Source of the DNA: Algoriphagus iocasae
GTDB lineage: Bacteria; Bacteroidota; Bacteroidia; Cytophagales; Cyclobacteriaceae
Assembly: GCF_014206875.1 (NCBI RefSeq)
Contig: NZ_JACIJO010000003.1
Span: 288,066 to 352,065, forward strand
DNA length: 64,000 nt
Reading direction: 5' to 3'
A program made the position numbers and the translations under genes. The notes beneath the pieces are model-generated. The model was not told the origin of the DNA. It searched no databases and worked only from the letters and a program-made list of their open reading frames with translations. How positions within the stretch are numbered: the stretch's first letter is position 1; each line of letters starts with the position of its first letter. Shown one piece after another: positions 1 through 9,253 of this stretch.

Positions 1-426
1 TTTGCTCCGATAAACGATCTTTTTTCAATTGACTTAAATGATCCTGATAGAAATCTTGATAGGATTATTTTAAAAGATCCTAATTTTAATTCGGCTCCTC
101 CCTTATCTGACCCAAAAAATTCAGATATGCAATATGTTCTTTCGCATTATTTATTTAATAATAGTTTTGATGCAATTTACTATAATGGAACTAATTATAT
201 TAGGATAATACAAAAACCTATATCTGAAGATGAATTTAATTCTATGTCATGGGCAAAAAGAAAAGTGATGATCTGGTATGATTTAAATTTTGTGCCAGTT
301 TTAAGCCATGATTTGAATAGTAGATCTCTTAGCTACAATATGGTGTATCCCTTAGATTCTGCTTTTATTTCTAGAGTTTCAAGTAGTATGGAAGATAGTT
401 TTCAATTTGTTTTATTTAAAAATTAG
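1..426 (+). CDS. 3' end of a hypothetical protein (partial)
   Basis: The reading frame is open from the first base of the window to a TAG stop at 424-426, so only the last 141 residues are visible. The sequence is AT-rich and rich in Asn, Asp, Ser and aromatic residues, with no membrane segment. No catalytic motif is seen. The length and beta-strand-like pattern could suit the end of a beta-propeller protein such as the DUF4221 group common in Cytophagales, but this is a guess. It is followed after one base by a lipoprotein gene (start at 428), which suggests one transcript. An internal ATG at 127 is not needed as a start because the frame is open upstream. Confidence 0.6.
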   Translation, partial: FAPINDLFSIDLNDPDRNLDRIILKDPNFNSAPPLSDPKNSDMQYVLSHYLFNNSFDAIYYNGTNYIRIIQKPISEDEFNSMSWAKRKVMIWYDLNFVPVLSHDLNSRSLSYNMVYPLDSAFISRVSSSMEDSFQFVLFKN

Positions 427-427
427 A

Positions 428-1159
428 ATGAGGTATATAATTAATTTAATATTATTGGCTGTATTTTTTTCATGTAATAATAAAATGGATAGTGATTCTA
501 TAAAAAAATTAGAATCGTTTTCTAATGATTTTAACACTGAAGATTTTGATAATATTTTAGTTATTCCTATTGAAATGGGTTGCGAGTATTGTGTTTTAAA
601 ATTAGTTGAGTTTCTAAGAGTTTTTAATGTTTCAGATAATTCTTTGGTTATCCTAACTGCTTCTAGTAAAGCCTCCTTAAGAGTATTTTTGGATGATCAT
701 GTTCTAAATGAGGTTAAAAATATACATCTTGATGATGATAATTATTTTTTTAATAATGGGTTAAGTTTTTTAAACCCAGTTCTTTATGTTAAAGAAAAAG
801 TAAACTGGAATAGAATCGAGTTGTATCCAGTAAATATTGAAGACGAATTATTTAATATTTTTGTTCAGAACTCTAATGAAAAAGTAGTTAGAGATTATTA
901 TGACCTTTTGATTGAAGGGCAAATTTCAAATTATAGTAAAATTGGTTCGACAAATTCGCTTGAGGTTAATTCTATTGATAGTTTTGGTTTTGACTCCTTG
1001 TATTACTTGGATTTCTCTCTTGAAAAAATTCTATTGAAGGGAGATTTGAAGGGTATGATAATTCAAAAGGAGGAAAAATCATTTTATTTTTATACATACG
1101 ATATTATGGATAGTACTTCAGCTATTTACAAAAGAAATATCCCTAAATTCATGGAATAA
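428..1159 (+). CDS. Predicted lipoprotein with a CxxC motif
   Basis: About 243 residues. The start at 428 is preferred over an upstream ATG at 407 because it gives a clean lipoprotein signal: MRYIINLILLAVFFSC with the lipidated Cys at residue 16. A segment MGCEYCVLKLVEFL about 40 residues later carries CxxC before a helix, as in thioredoxin-fold proteins. The rest has no recognisable domain. A thiol-linked or thioredoxin-like role is inference only. The start lies one base after the preceding stop, so the two genes are probably cotranscribed. Both are more AT-rich than the cyd genes that follow. Confidence 0.65.
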   Translation: MRYIINLILLAVFFSCNNKMDSDSIKKLESFSNDFNTEDFDNILVIPIEMGCEYCVLKLVEFLRVFNVSDNSLVILTASSKASLRVFLDDHVLNEVKNIHLDDDNYFFNNGLSFLNPVLYVKEKVNWNRIELYPVNIEDELFNIFVQNSNEKVVRDYYDLLIEGQISNYSKIGSTNSLEVNSIDSFGFDSLYYLDFSLEKILLKGDLKGMIIQKEEKSFYFYTYDIMDSTSAIYKRNIPKFME

Positions 1160-1210
1160 TTTAACTTGATCTCCTTCTTGTGAGAAGTAGGTCCCAAGTC
1201 TCTAAATTCC

Positions 1211-2566
1211 ATGGAGGATCTTTTAGCCGCCCGTTCCCAAATGGCGCTTTCGCTGGGGTTTCATATTATTTTTGCTTGTATAGGAATGGTGATGCCCTTT
1301 TTTATGGCGACTTCCCATTACCAATACCTAAAAACCAAAAATCCCCTTTACAAAGATTTGACCAAAGCCTGGAGTAAAGGAGTGGCCATTTTCTTTGTCA
1401 CCGGCGCTGTTTCAGGAACCATGCTTTCTTTCGAACTCGGATTGCTTTGGCCGAAATTTATGCTTCATGCTGGACCTATCTTTGGAATGCCGTTTTCACT
1501 CGAGGGGACGGCCTTTTTTATTGAAGCGATTGCCCTGGGATTCTTTTTATATGGTTGGGGGAAATTCAAACCCTGGTTTCATTGGTTTACTGGAGTAGTC
1601 GTCGGAATTAGTGGTCTGGCATCCGGCATTTTGGTAGTTGCGGCAAATGGTTGGATGAACAGTCCCTCTGGCTTTGATTATGTCAATGGAGAGTATTTGA
1701 ATATTGATCCGATTGAGGCATTGTTTAACGATGCTTGGTTTTCCCAGTCCTTGCACATGACTTTAGCTGCTTTTGCGGCAACAGGATTTGCGGTGGCTGG
1801 AATTCATGCTTACATGATTATTCGGAAGAAGAATATTGAATTTCACAAGAAAGCTTTCAGGATTGCATTGGTTTTTGGAGGGATAGCTGCATTGCTTCAG
1901 CCACTTTCAGGAGATATTTCTGCCAAGGATATTGCTGTTCGCCAGCCTGCAAAATTAGCAGCGATGGAAGCTCATTTTGAAACTGAAAGAGGAGCTTCTT
2001 TGATTATCGGAGGGATTCCTGATGAGGAAAATGAAACGGTCAATTATGCAATCAAAATTCCCGGTGCTTTGAGTTTTTTAGCTCATGGTGATTTTGAAGC
2101 AGAAGTAATTGGTTTGGATCAATTTCCAAAAGAAAACCATCCACCAGTGATGGTTACCCACTTCGCTTTTCAGATTATGGTAGGAATGGGAATGATTCTA
2201 ATGGCATTGAGTCTATTGTATTTCTTTTCCTCCTGGAAAAAGAAAGATTGGCTTCGTGCAAATTGGTTTCTTTGGTTATTTGTTGTGGCCACACCACTAG
2301 GATTTATTGCTGTGGAAGCTGGCTGGACGGTGACGGAAGTGGGGCGCCAACCTTGGATTATTTATGAGGTTTTGAAAACCAAAGATGCGGTCAGTCCAAT
2401 TCCTGGGATTGCTTATTCGTTTTATCTGTTTTCGGCAATTTACCTTTCTCTGTCTGCTGCAGTTGCCTTTTTATTGATTCGCCAGATTAAGGCTGTTCCA
2501 GATTCTTTAAAAGAAGGAAATGAACTTACTGAAAATCAAATTTCTACTAATCCCAAATCAGAATGA
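1211..2566 (+). CDS. cydA: Cytochrome bd ubiquinol oxidase subunit I
   Basis: Subunit I of the membrane cytochrome bd oxidase, which oxidises quinol and reduces O2 to water. The 451 residues fit the short Q-loop type. Family haem ligands are visible: His18 (GFHIIF), His182 (SLHMTL) and a Met in QIMVGMG, plus Glu98 and Glu105 in SLEGTAFFIEA, matching the E99/E107 pair known from E. coli. The motif GRQPWIIYEVLKTKDA near residue 375 is the usual CydA signature. About nine hydrophobic segments are present. The ATG of cydB overlaps the stop (ATGA), so the two are translationally coupled. No third small subunit (CydX) was recognised. Confidence 0.96.
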   Translation: MEDLLAARSQMALSLGFHIIFACIGMVMPFFMATSHYQYLKTKNPLYKDLTKAWSKGVAIFFVTGAVSGTMLSFELGLLWPKFMLHAGPIFGMPFSLEGTAFFIEAIALGFFLYGWGKFKPWFHWFTGVVVGISGLASGILVVAANGWMNSPSGFDYVNGEYLNIDPIEALFNDAWFSQSLHMTLAAFAATGFAVAGIHAYMIIRKKNIEFHKKAFRIALVFGGIAALLQPLSGDISAKDIAVRQPAKLAAMEAHFETERGASLIIGGIPDEENETVNYAIKIPGALSFLAHGDFEAEVIGLDQFPKENHPPVMVTHFAFQIMVGMGMILMALSLLYFFSSWKKKDWLRANWFLWLFVVATPLGFIAVEAGWTVTEVGRQPWIIYEVLKTKDAVSPIPGIAYSFYLFSAIYLSLSAAVAFLLIRQIKAVPDSLKEGNELTENQISTNPKSE

Positions 2567-3576
2567 TGCTTTACGTAGTCATAATTTTTCTTGGTTTATC
2601 GATTCTCCTTTACGTTTTACTGGGTGGAGCTGATTTTGGTGCAGGAATCGTGGAGATTTTTACTCCGGCAAAAATGCGAGATCAGGTCAGGGCAATTACT
2701 TATCAAACGATTGGACCGATTTGGGAGGCCAACCATATGTGGTTGATTATTACGATTGTGATTCTGTTTGTAGGGTTTCCGGCTATTTATACCGTCTTAT
2801 CTGTTCATTTACATATTCCACTAGTGTTGATGCTGATTGGAATTATCGGAAGAGGAACAGCCTTTGTTTTTAGACATTATGATGCTGTTAAAGATGAAAT
2901 GCAGCGAGTGTACAATCTGATTTTTACCTATTCTAGTTTTGTGACGCCACTTTTTTTAGGGTTGATATTTGGAGCAACTGTCAGTGGAAGAATTGACCCA
3001 GAGGCTACCAATTTTTATCAGTCATTTATTTATCCATGGTTTAATTTATTTAGTCTTTCTATTGGTGTTTTTACAGTCATGATCTGTGGCTTTTTGGCGG
3101 CAGTTTATTTGGTGGGAGAGGCGAAAGAAAAGGACCTGAAAATGTTGATTATCAAAAAAGCCAGAATGTTTCTACTGCTAATGGTATTGGCAGGTGGCTT
3201 GGTGTTTTTTGCAGCGGAGATCCATGGAATTGAGTTGATTCGCTTATTGATTCTGGAACCGATCACATTGTCGATTCTTGCACTAGCGACCTTGGCAATT
3301 TTATTCCTTTGGTTCCAGTTGGAAAAAGGGAAAAGAAAAGTCAGTCGTTTTCTAAGTGGCTTTGTGGTAGCTGCAATTCTAATTGCTTTCGGCTATCACT
3401 ATTATCCAGATATTGTAATCGTACAAAGTGGAGCAAATCTTTCAGTTTTGAATTCTGCAGCTTTGGGCAAACCAATTGATTCACTTGCCTGGGCTTTATT
3501 GATTGGAAGTCTTTTTATCCTTCCGTCTCTTTTTTACTTATTGTTCAGTTTTCAAAGGCCGAAAGTGGCGGAATAG
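2563..3576 (+). CDS. cydB: Cytochrome bd ubiquinol oxidase subunit II
   Basis: Subunit II of the bd oxidase, 337 residues, the normal length. The N-terminal motif LLGGADFGAGIVEIF and the following EANHMWLIITIVILFVGF stretch are typical of CydB. Eight or nine hydrophobic helices span the protein. The start codon overlaps the cydA stop by four bases; a second ATG directly follows, so the exact first Met is uncertain by one codon. It is the last gene of the operon: the next 400 bases hold dispersed repeats, a terminator-like hairpin and a new promoter module. Confidence 0.95.
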   Translation: MMLYVVIIFLGLSILLYVLLGGADFGAGIVEIFTPAKMRDQVRAITYQTIGPIWEANHMWLIITIVILFVGFPAIYTVLSVHLHIPLVLMLIGIIGRGTAFVFRHYDAVKDEMQRVYNLIFTYSSFVTPLFLGLIFGATVSGRIDPEATNFYQSFIYPWFNLFSLSIGVFTVMICGFLAAVYLVGEAKEKDLKMLIIKKARMFLLLMVLAGGLVFFAAEIHGIELIRLLILEPITLSILALATLAILFLWFQLEKGKRKVSRFLSGFVVAAILIAFGYHYYPDIVIVQSGANLSVLNSAALGKPIDSLAWALLIGSLFILPSLFYLLFSFQRPKVAE

Positions 3577-3800
3577 AAGTTTGGAAGTTGGAAGTTGGAA
3601 GTAGGAGGTTGGAAGTTTGGAATTGCCACGTTACGCTCGTGATGAAGTTCAAATAGGAACTTTAATCGGGAAATAAAATTACTTTTCACACCGTCATTGC
3701 GAGCCTGCCTTCCGGTAGGCAGGGAGGAGGAACGACAACGTGGCAATCTTTTTTTATTCAACTGGATTGCGACGCTTCGCTCGCAATGACGTTAAGGTTT
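3577..3800. repeat. Intergenic dispersed repeats after cydB
   Basis: A degenerate purine-rich run (GGAAGTTGGAAGTAGGAG type) occupies about 3577-3625. It is followed by an element bounded by 12-bp inverted copies, CGTCATTGCGAG at 3692-3703 and CTCGCAATGACG at 3780-3791, with internal pieces of the type ACGTGGCAATC and GCCTGCCTTCCGGTAGGC. Related pieces recur at 46770-46810. No gene is credible here; short open frames across it are repeat shadows. Confidence 0.7.
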
Positions 3801-3830
3801 TACTACTCTTCAAAGGACATTGCCCACCAG

Positions 3831-3922
3831 CGAACAAAAATGTCCGATTGATTTTAATATCCAAGACTAAAAACCCCTTTGCTAGCAGGAAAAAGGGTTT
3901 TTTGTATGGCATAAAACTGGAA
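3831..3922 (+). promoter_or_regulatory. Module A: palindrome plus sigma54-like -24/-12 box, upstream of permease 1
   Basis: Palindrome CGAACAAAAATGTCCG at 3831-3846. A TGGCAT-N5-TGGAA box lies at 3907-3922, 76 bp from palindrome start to box start. The first permease ATG follows at 3978. A terminator-like hairpin sits between palindrome and box. Assignment to sigma54 and an enhancer-binding protein is inference from geometry. Confidence 0.7.
3869..3904 (+). terminator. Rho-independent terminator-like hairpin
   Basis: The arms AAAACCCCTTT (3869-3880 region) and AAAGGGTTTT (3892-3902) pair around a loop of about ten bases, and the descending arm is T-rich. It most likely ends transcripts coming from cydAB. 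It lies between the module A palindrome and its -24/-12 box, so it also insulates the new promoter. Confidence 0.65.
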
Positions 3923-3977
3923 TAGTTGGTAGGGATTTTCAATCTCGAGATTTAGAAATACCGAAACTATTGCCAAT

Positions 3978-6401
3978 ATGTTTACAAATTATTTAAAAGT
4001 AGCCTGGAGAAACTTGATCCGGAGCAAGTGGGCTGGTGCCATCAATATTCTTGGTCTGGCCATAGGGATTACCGCATCTCTATTACTTTTTGTGATCATT
4101 CAGTATGAAATGAGTTTTGATAAGTTTCAAAGTCACTACAATGAAATTTATCGGATCGTTTCCAAAGACAAATACCCGGATGGATTCGATTACAATCCAG
4201 GAGTGAATAACCCTGTTCCCGATGCAATTGCTGCGGACAACTTGCCTTTTGGAGAAGTAGTGCCGGTAAAATCGGTCTATAACACCCAAGTCAATATCTA
4301 CGAGCAAGGAGAGAAATCCGGGATTCCTGATAAATATGAAATAGATTATTCTCTATACACTACACCTGATTTTGCAGATCTTTTTGATTTGCAATTTGCT
4401 ACGGGAACTATCGAAAATCTGGCAAATCCGAATGTCATTATCCTTACCAAGACCACTGCTGAGAAGTTTTTTGGAGATTGGGAAAAAGCAGAAAACAAAA
4501 GCTTGGAGTTTTCCAATGGTCTGAAATTGGCAGTTGGAGGGATTGTAGAAGATATTCCGGATAACAGTAATATGTTTTTTGATATGCTGGTTTCTTACCA
4601 AACGGTGAGGTCGAATCCTGACATTTATGATTTTGATTTTGAGTCTTGGGGAAGTTTGGGTAGCGACAACCAACTCTATGTGAGTTTGGCAGACAATGCT
4701 GATATCGCAACTGCCCAAGCAGCTTTGGATGGCTTTACCAAGAAAAATTTTGAGGGAAGAGGGACATCAGAAAAATCTCTTCTTTTACAGCCTTACTCAG
4801 AAATTCATTTTGACCAGCAATACGGAAGCATCAGTGGCAGTGTCACCAGATTGTCTACTGTCAATACCTTGGTCATTATTGGCCTGTTTATCTTGGTGAT
4901 GGCTTCCATCAACTTTGTGAATCTGGCAACTTCCCGGGCGATCGGAAAAGGAAAAGAGATCGGGGTAAGGAAAGTGATGGGCAGCACGAAAACCCAGATT
5001 ATCTTCCAATCCTTTGGAGAAACATTCCTTTCAGTTGTTTTGGCGACCTTGATAGGGGTTTTAGGGGCCACTTTCCTATTGCCTTTTCTGAGTTTGATAG
5101 CAGATGTACCTGAGAAAATGGACTTTTTCCAACCCGTAATTATGGGTTTTGTAGGAGTTCTCGTGTTGACTTTGACCTTGTTATCGGGTTTTTATCCAGC
5201 CTTGGTGATTTCAAAGTTCAAACCGATTCACGCCTTGAAAAGCAGATTCCAGCCAAACCAATTTGGTGGGATTTCAGTGCGTAAAGCATTGGTTGTCGTA
5301 CAGTTTGCAATTGCCCAGATTTTGATGATCAGTACGATCATTGCCATCCAACAAATGAACATGGTGCAGGATGCAGATCTCGGATTTACCAAGGAGCATG
5401 TCTACTTTGTGGAAGTTCCTTTTGATACGAATACCGAAAGGAGAATTGATTATTTCAAGCAAGAATTGCTTTCCAATCCAAGCGTCACCACGGTAAGCTT
5501 GGCTTCAGATGTGCCTGCCTCTGATAATAACAGCCTGTTTAATTTCTATTTCGATGGAAAGTCAGAAGACGTTCCTTTTCCGGCATATGCCAAGTTTGGT
5601 GATGAGAATTACTTCAAGACTTACGGGATAGAGTTTTTGGCCGGAGGCCCCTATCAAATCAGTGATACGATCAAGGAAGTTGTCATCAATGAAACGATGG
5701 CCAAGCGACTTTTGATCGAAGATCCAAATGATGCAATCGGAAAGCAGTTTAGGTTGGGCATGATGAAAGAATGGGCCACCATCTCAGGAGTGATTAAAGA
5801 TTTCACAGTTAATTCTTTGAGAGATGAGATCAAACAATTGGTGATCGCTCCGAAAAAGGATTTTTATCGGGTGGTAGGATTGAAAATGGATCAAAATGCA
5901 TCCTTGGAAAGTATTGCCAGTGTAGAAAAAACTTTCGAAAAGGTCTATCCAGAGCAGATTTATCATGGATACTTCCTGGATGAATCGATTCAGAAGTTCT
6001 ATGAAAGCGAGCAAAAATTGGCCTTGGTGTTCAAGATTTTTGCAGCCATCTCCATATTGATTTCCTGTATAGGTTTATATGGCCTGGTTTCTTTTATGAT
6101 CAGTCAAAAAGTAAAAGAAATTGGCATTCGCAAGGTGTTGGGGGCTTCCGTTTCCCAAATCACCTACCTATTGACTAGAGAATATTTTCTTATGGTACTA
6201 TTGGCATTCTTTATTGCCGTTCCGATTGCTTACTGGATGATGGAAAGATGGCTTGAGAACTTTGCCTTTAAAATTCCTTTCTCCACAGGACTATTTGTAA
6301 TCGTGATGATCTGTTCCTTGCTGATAACAGGATTGACGGTGGGTTCAAAGGCCATCCGTTCAGCTTTGGCAAATCCTGTGGATAGTCTATCGGATGAATA
6401 A
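3978..6401 (+). CDS. FtsX/MacB-family orphan permease 1
   Basis: Inner-membrane permease of the ABC FtsX/MacB superfamily, 807 residues, first of 16 paralogues in the window. Layout: cytosolic N-terminus MFTNYLKVAWRN, TM1 at about 21-43, periplasmic core domain to about 290, FtsX domain 1 (three TMs, about 297-417, with KEIGVRKVMGS), TM5 at about 434-455, a second periplasmic domain, and FtsX domain 2 (about 684-807, with VKEIGIRKVLGAS), ending NPVDSLSDE. Eight TMs in all, a head-to-tail duplication of the MacB plan without its ATPase. No ATPase gene is nearby; family members move lipids, lipoproteins, peptides or drugs, or transmit force across the envelope. The substrate here is unknown. 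It lies directly downstream of promoter module A. Confidence 0.9.
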   Translation: MFTNYLKVAWRNLIRSKWAGAINILGLAIGITASLLLFVIIQYEMSFDKFQSHYNEIYRIVSKDKYPDGFDYNPGVNNPVPDAIAADNLPFGEVVPVKSVYNTQVNIYEQGEKSGIPDKYEIDYSLYTTPDFADLFDLQFATGTIENLANPNVIILTKTTAEKFFGDWEKAENKSLEFSNGLKLAVGGIVEDIPDNSNMFFDMLVSYQTVRSNPDIYDFDFESWGSLGSDNQLYVSLADNADIATAQAALDGFTKKNFEGRGTSEKSLLLQPYSEIHFDQQYGSISGSVTRLSTVNTLVIIGLFILVMASINFVNLATSRAIGKGKEIGVRKVMGSTKTQIIFQSFGETFLSVVLATLIGVLGATFLLPFLSLIADVPEKMDFFQPVIMGFVGVLVLTLTLLSGFYPALVISKFKPIHALKSRFQPNQFGGISVRKALVVVQFAIAQILMISTIIAIQQMNMVQDADLGFTKEHVYFVEVPFDTNTERRIDYFKQELLSNPSVTTVSLASDVPASDNNSLFNFYFDGKSEDVPFPAYAKFGDENYFKTYGIEFLAGGPYQISDTIKEVVINETMAKRLLIEDPNDAIGKQFRLGMMKEWATISGVIKDFTVNSLRDEIKQLVIAPKKDFYRVVGLKMDQNASLESIASVEKTFEKVYPEQIYHGYFLDESIQKFYESEQKLALVFKIFAAISILISCIGLYGLVSFMISQKVKEIGIRKVLGASVSQITYLLTREYFLMVLLAFFIAVPIAYWMMERWLENFAFKIPFSTGLFVIVMICSLLITGLTVGSKAIRSALANPVDSLSDE

Positions 6402-6619
6402 AATGAAAAGTCAGAAGTCAGAAGGGAGAAGTCTGAAATACGAAGTCAGAAATCAGAAGTCAGAATTCTGAAATACGAAATACGGTGTTTTCGAAAAGGG
6501 AGAAAGATTTAAAAACTAATCGCTTTTTGGAGAATTTAAAAAGTACAATAGAAATAAGATTATCGATCGATGAATAAAGGGTTTGATGAAATACTCCAAC
6601 CTTTTACACCTAGAAAACA
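6402..6619. repeat. Spacer with degenerate AGAAGTC-type repeat
   Basis: Starting right after the permease 1 stop, about 80 bases consist of imperfect short units of the type AGTCAGA and GAAATACGA (6402-6483). The remaining part up to the next ATG has no palindrome module and no gene. Confidence 0.6.
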
Positions 6620-9076
6620 ATGCTAAAAAACAATTTAAAAATTGCCTGGAGAAGCCTAAAAAAGAATAAACTGGTATCCGCCATTAATATTCTGGGGCTT
6701 TCCTTAGGGATCGCAACCTGTTTGGTCATTAGCCTTTATGTGGTTGAGGAGTTTAGCTATGATACGTTTTATAAAAAAGGTGATCAAATATATCGAGTGA
6801 ACCTTGAGGCAAAAATTGCGAATGAGCACTTGGAAGAGGCAAGTGTCATGGCTCCGCTTGCAGCCACTTTAAAAGAGGAAGTTCCTGGAGTGCAAGATGC
6901 AACCAGAGCGGTAAAAGTTAGATCAGAAACTAAAATCATGCTGGGTGATCAGGTGATCAGAAAGGGAACCACTGCCATTGTTGATCCTAATTTTTTCCAG
7001 ATTTTCACACTGCCTTTTGTAAAAGGTGATGCAAATTCTTCTTTGGATAAGCCAAATACCGTAGTGTTGACCGAAGATCAGGCCAAAGCAATTTTTGGAG
7101 AAGATGATCCGATCAATAAGGTGATCCGACTTGAAGATATAGGTCTTTATGCCGATAAATACCAGGATTTTGCTGGGGATTACACTGTAACCGGTGTTAT
7201 CAAAAACATTCCTACTAATTCACATTTTTACTTTGATTTGCTCATTTCCATGCTTGGAAATCCCGATGCAAAAAAACAAAAATGGATCTCTGGAAGCTAT
7301 GTGACCTACTTGCTATTGGATCCAGGGGTAGACCCTGCCCGAATTGAAGAGAACCTGCCCGCGATTTCTAAAAAATATATGGAAGGGCAGTTGAAGGAAG
7401 GTTTGGGGATGGACTTTGATGAGTTTTTTGAGAAAGGGAATTATATCTATCTCAAACTACAGGCTTTAGGCGATATCCATCTTGATTCTAAACACAATGG
7501 ATCTGGGAATTTCGAGGCCGGTGGTGATATGCAAACGGTACTCATCTATTGTGCTATTGCTGTTTTCATGCTCCTGATTGCCTGCATCAATTTCATGAAC
7601 CTCTCCACTGCTGGGGCTTCTCAGCGGGTAAAGGAAATAGGTGTCAGAAAAGTGATGGGCTCTGATAAACAACATCTCATTTATCAGTTTTTGTCAGAAT
7701 CCTTCTTGGCCATTTGTTTCGCAATGGTTTTGGGGATTTTAATGACCTCAATCGCTCTTCCTTATTTCAATGAATTTTCAGATAAATCCTTGTCCGTTTT
7801 GTCTCTGCTTCAACCTGAATTTTTAATCTCTTTGGGGATTTTGATCTTCATCGTTACGATGCTGGCAGGTGGGTATCCGGCATTCTTTTTATCAGGATTT
7901 AAGCCGATCGATTCTTTGAAGAAAAAGATTTCAAAATCAAATAGGAGTGCGTTTAGAAGTGGCCTAGTGGTATTTCAATTTGCCGTATCGGTTGCCCTGA
8001 TTATTTCTACTCTGGTCGTTTCCCAACAAATGAACTTCATTCAAAACAAGGATATTGGATACGACAGGGAGCAATTGATTGTGTTGAGAGATGCCGGCTT
8101 GATCGGGGAGCATTTAGGTGTGTTTACGGACAAGTTGAAAGCGGATCCTCGAATCCTAAGCGTTACGAATTCTGCCTATATCCCTTCGGGTCCTACAGAT
8201 AACAATGTGCAGAACCTGGTTCTAAAAGATGATCCTTCCCACACAGTTCGAATGATGCAATATGGGATCGATGAAGAGTATATTCCCACACTTGGGATGG
8301 AGCTAATCGCAGGAAGAAACTTTTCGATGCAAATGGGAAGCGAAAAGAATAATATTATCCTGAATGAAACTGCAGTAAAGGAATTGGGGATAGAAGGTGA
8401 TCCAATTGGGACTGTCTTTGAATTAATAACAGACCTCAAAGGTGGAAGAGAAGAGGTCCATGTGATAGGCGTTGTGAAGGATTTTGTATCTAAATCACTA
8501 CGCGAACCAATTAAGCCTCTGATGATGGTTTACAACCCTTATTATAGCCTCATTCTGAAAGTAGAAAAGTCTGAAATCCAACCTTTGCTTTCCGATATGG
8601 AAACTACTTGGAATGGTTTCAATACAGGTGAGGCGTTCCACTATGCCTTTTTGGATGAATTGTATAATGAGACCTATATAAAAGAAGCCAAGATGGGCTC
8701 TTTTCTAACTGTCCTTTCTTTGATGACCATTTTCGTGGCTTGTTTGGGACTGTTTGGTTTGGTGACTTTCACTGCCGAGCAGCGGATCAAAGAAATCGGG
8801 ATCCGAAAAGTGCTGGGTTCTACTGTCAATCAAATCGTCGGAATGCTGGCAAAAGACTTTATCAAACTGGTTGTGATTTCCCTGATTATTGCATTCCCTG
8901 CTGGATATTTCTTTATGGATTTGTGGCTTGAGAATTTTGCCTACCATATCGATATCGCTTGGTGGATTTATGCCTTGGCGGCAGGAATTACTTTGCTAAT
9001 TGCTTTTGGTACCATTTGTATCCGAAGTGTCAAAGCAGCTTTGATGAACCCAGTGGATAGTCTAAAAAGTGAGTAG
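6620..9076 (+). CDS. FtsX/MacB-family orphan permease 2
   Basis: 818 residues starting MLKNNLKIAWRS. TM1 lies at about 21-43 and FtsX domain 1 at about 307-425, where the coupling-type loop reads VKEIGVRKVMGSD. TM5 follows FRSGLVVFQFAVS at about 447. FtsX domain 2 begins near 693 with CLGLFGLVTF and EQRIKEIGIRKVLGS, and the protein ends NPVDSLKSE. The periplasmic core (about 45-300) has a longer insertion than permease 1, around the segment KVIRLEDIGLYADKYQDF. It sits 218 bp after permease 1 with no promoter module of its own, so read-through from module A or a promoter not recognised here is likely. Confidence 0.9.
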   Translation: MLKNNLKIAWRSLKKNKLVSAINILGLSLGIATCLVISLYVVEEFSYDTFYKKGDQIYRVNLEAKIANEHLEEASVMAPLAATLKEEVPGVQDATRAVKVRSETKIMLGDQVIRKGTTAIVDPNFFQIFTLPFVKGDANSSLDKPNTVVLTEDQAKAIFGEDDPINKVIRLEDIGLYADKYQDFAGDYTVTGVIKNIPTNSHFYFDLLISMLGNPDAKKQKWISGSYVTYLLLDPGVDPARIEENLPAISKKYMEGQLKEGLGMDFDEFFEKGNYIYLKLQALGDIHLDSKHNGSGNFEAGGDMQTVLIYCAIAVFMLLIACINFMNLSTAGASQRVKEIGVRKVMGSDKQHLIYQFLSESFLAICFAMVLGILMTSIALPYFNEFSDKSLSVLSLLQPEFLISLGILIFIVTMLAGGYPAFFLSGFKPIDSLKKKISKSNRSAFRSGLVVFQFAVSVALIISTLVVSQQMNFIQNKDIGYDREQLIVLRDAGLIGEHLGVFTDKLKADPRILSVTNSAYIPSGPTDNNVQNLVLKDDPSHTVRMMQYGIDEEYIPTLGMELIAGRNFSMQMGSEKNNIILNETAVKELGIEGDPIGTVFELITDLKGGREEVHVIGVVKDFVSKSLREPIKPLMMVYNPYYSLILKVEKSEIQPLLSDMETTWNGFNTGEAFHYAFLDELYNETYIKEAKMGSFLTVLSLMTIFVACLGLFGLVTFTAEQRIKEIGIRKVLGSTVNQIVGMLAKDFIKLVVISLIIAFPAGYFFMDLWLENFAYHIDIAWWIYALAAGITLLIAFGTICIRSVKAALMNPVDSLKSE

Positions 9077-9253
9077 AAAGTATGAAGTACCATGCTTGCC
9101 TGTCTAAGGTAGGTGTCTAAAACTATGTATTTAAAATTTAGAATCAAGAACCAAGAACCAAGAAATAAGAGACAAGAGTATTTAAGATTAGAATGAAGGA
9201 TTAGGAGGATCTAATTTTTCAATCCGCCACGGCGGACTTCAACTGATAAAAGC
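9077..9253. repeat. Modular repeat spacer between permeases 2 and 3
   Basis: Order of parts: AAGTATGAAGTACC-type units, a small dyad TTGCCTGTCTAAGGTAGG, a GAACCAAGAACCAAGA run, a block GAAGGATTAGGAGGATCTAA then TTTTTCAATC, and a hairpin TCCGCCACGGCGGA at 9223-9236 just before the ATG. The same order of parts recurs at 14263-14494. Confidence 0.65.

Noticed and set aside
1180..1377. Open frame of 65 codons overlapping the start of cydA in another frame
   Set aside because: cydA has all family residues and a good start at 1211; the overlapping frame is a shadow. The same holds for the many minus-strand frames inside the permease genes.
3740..3942. Two overlapping short frames in the cydB-permease 1 gap
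   Set aside because: They run through the dispersed repeat, the terminator hairpin and the promoter module, and resemble no protein.
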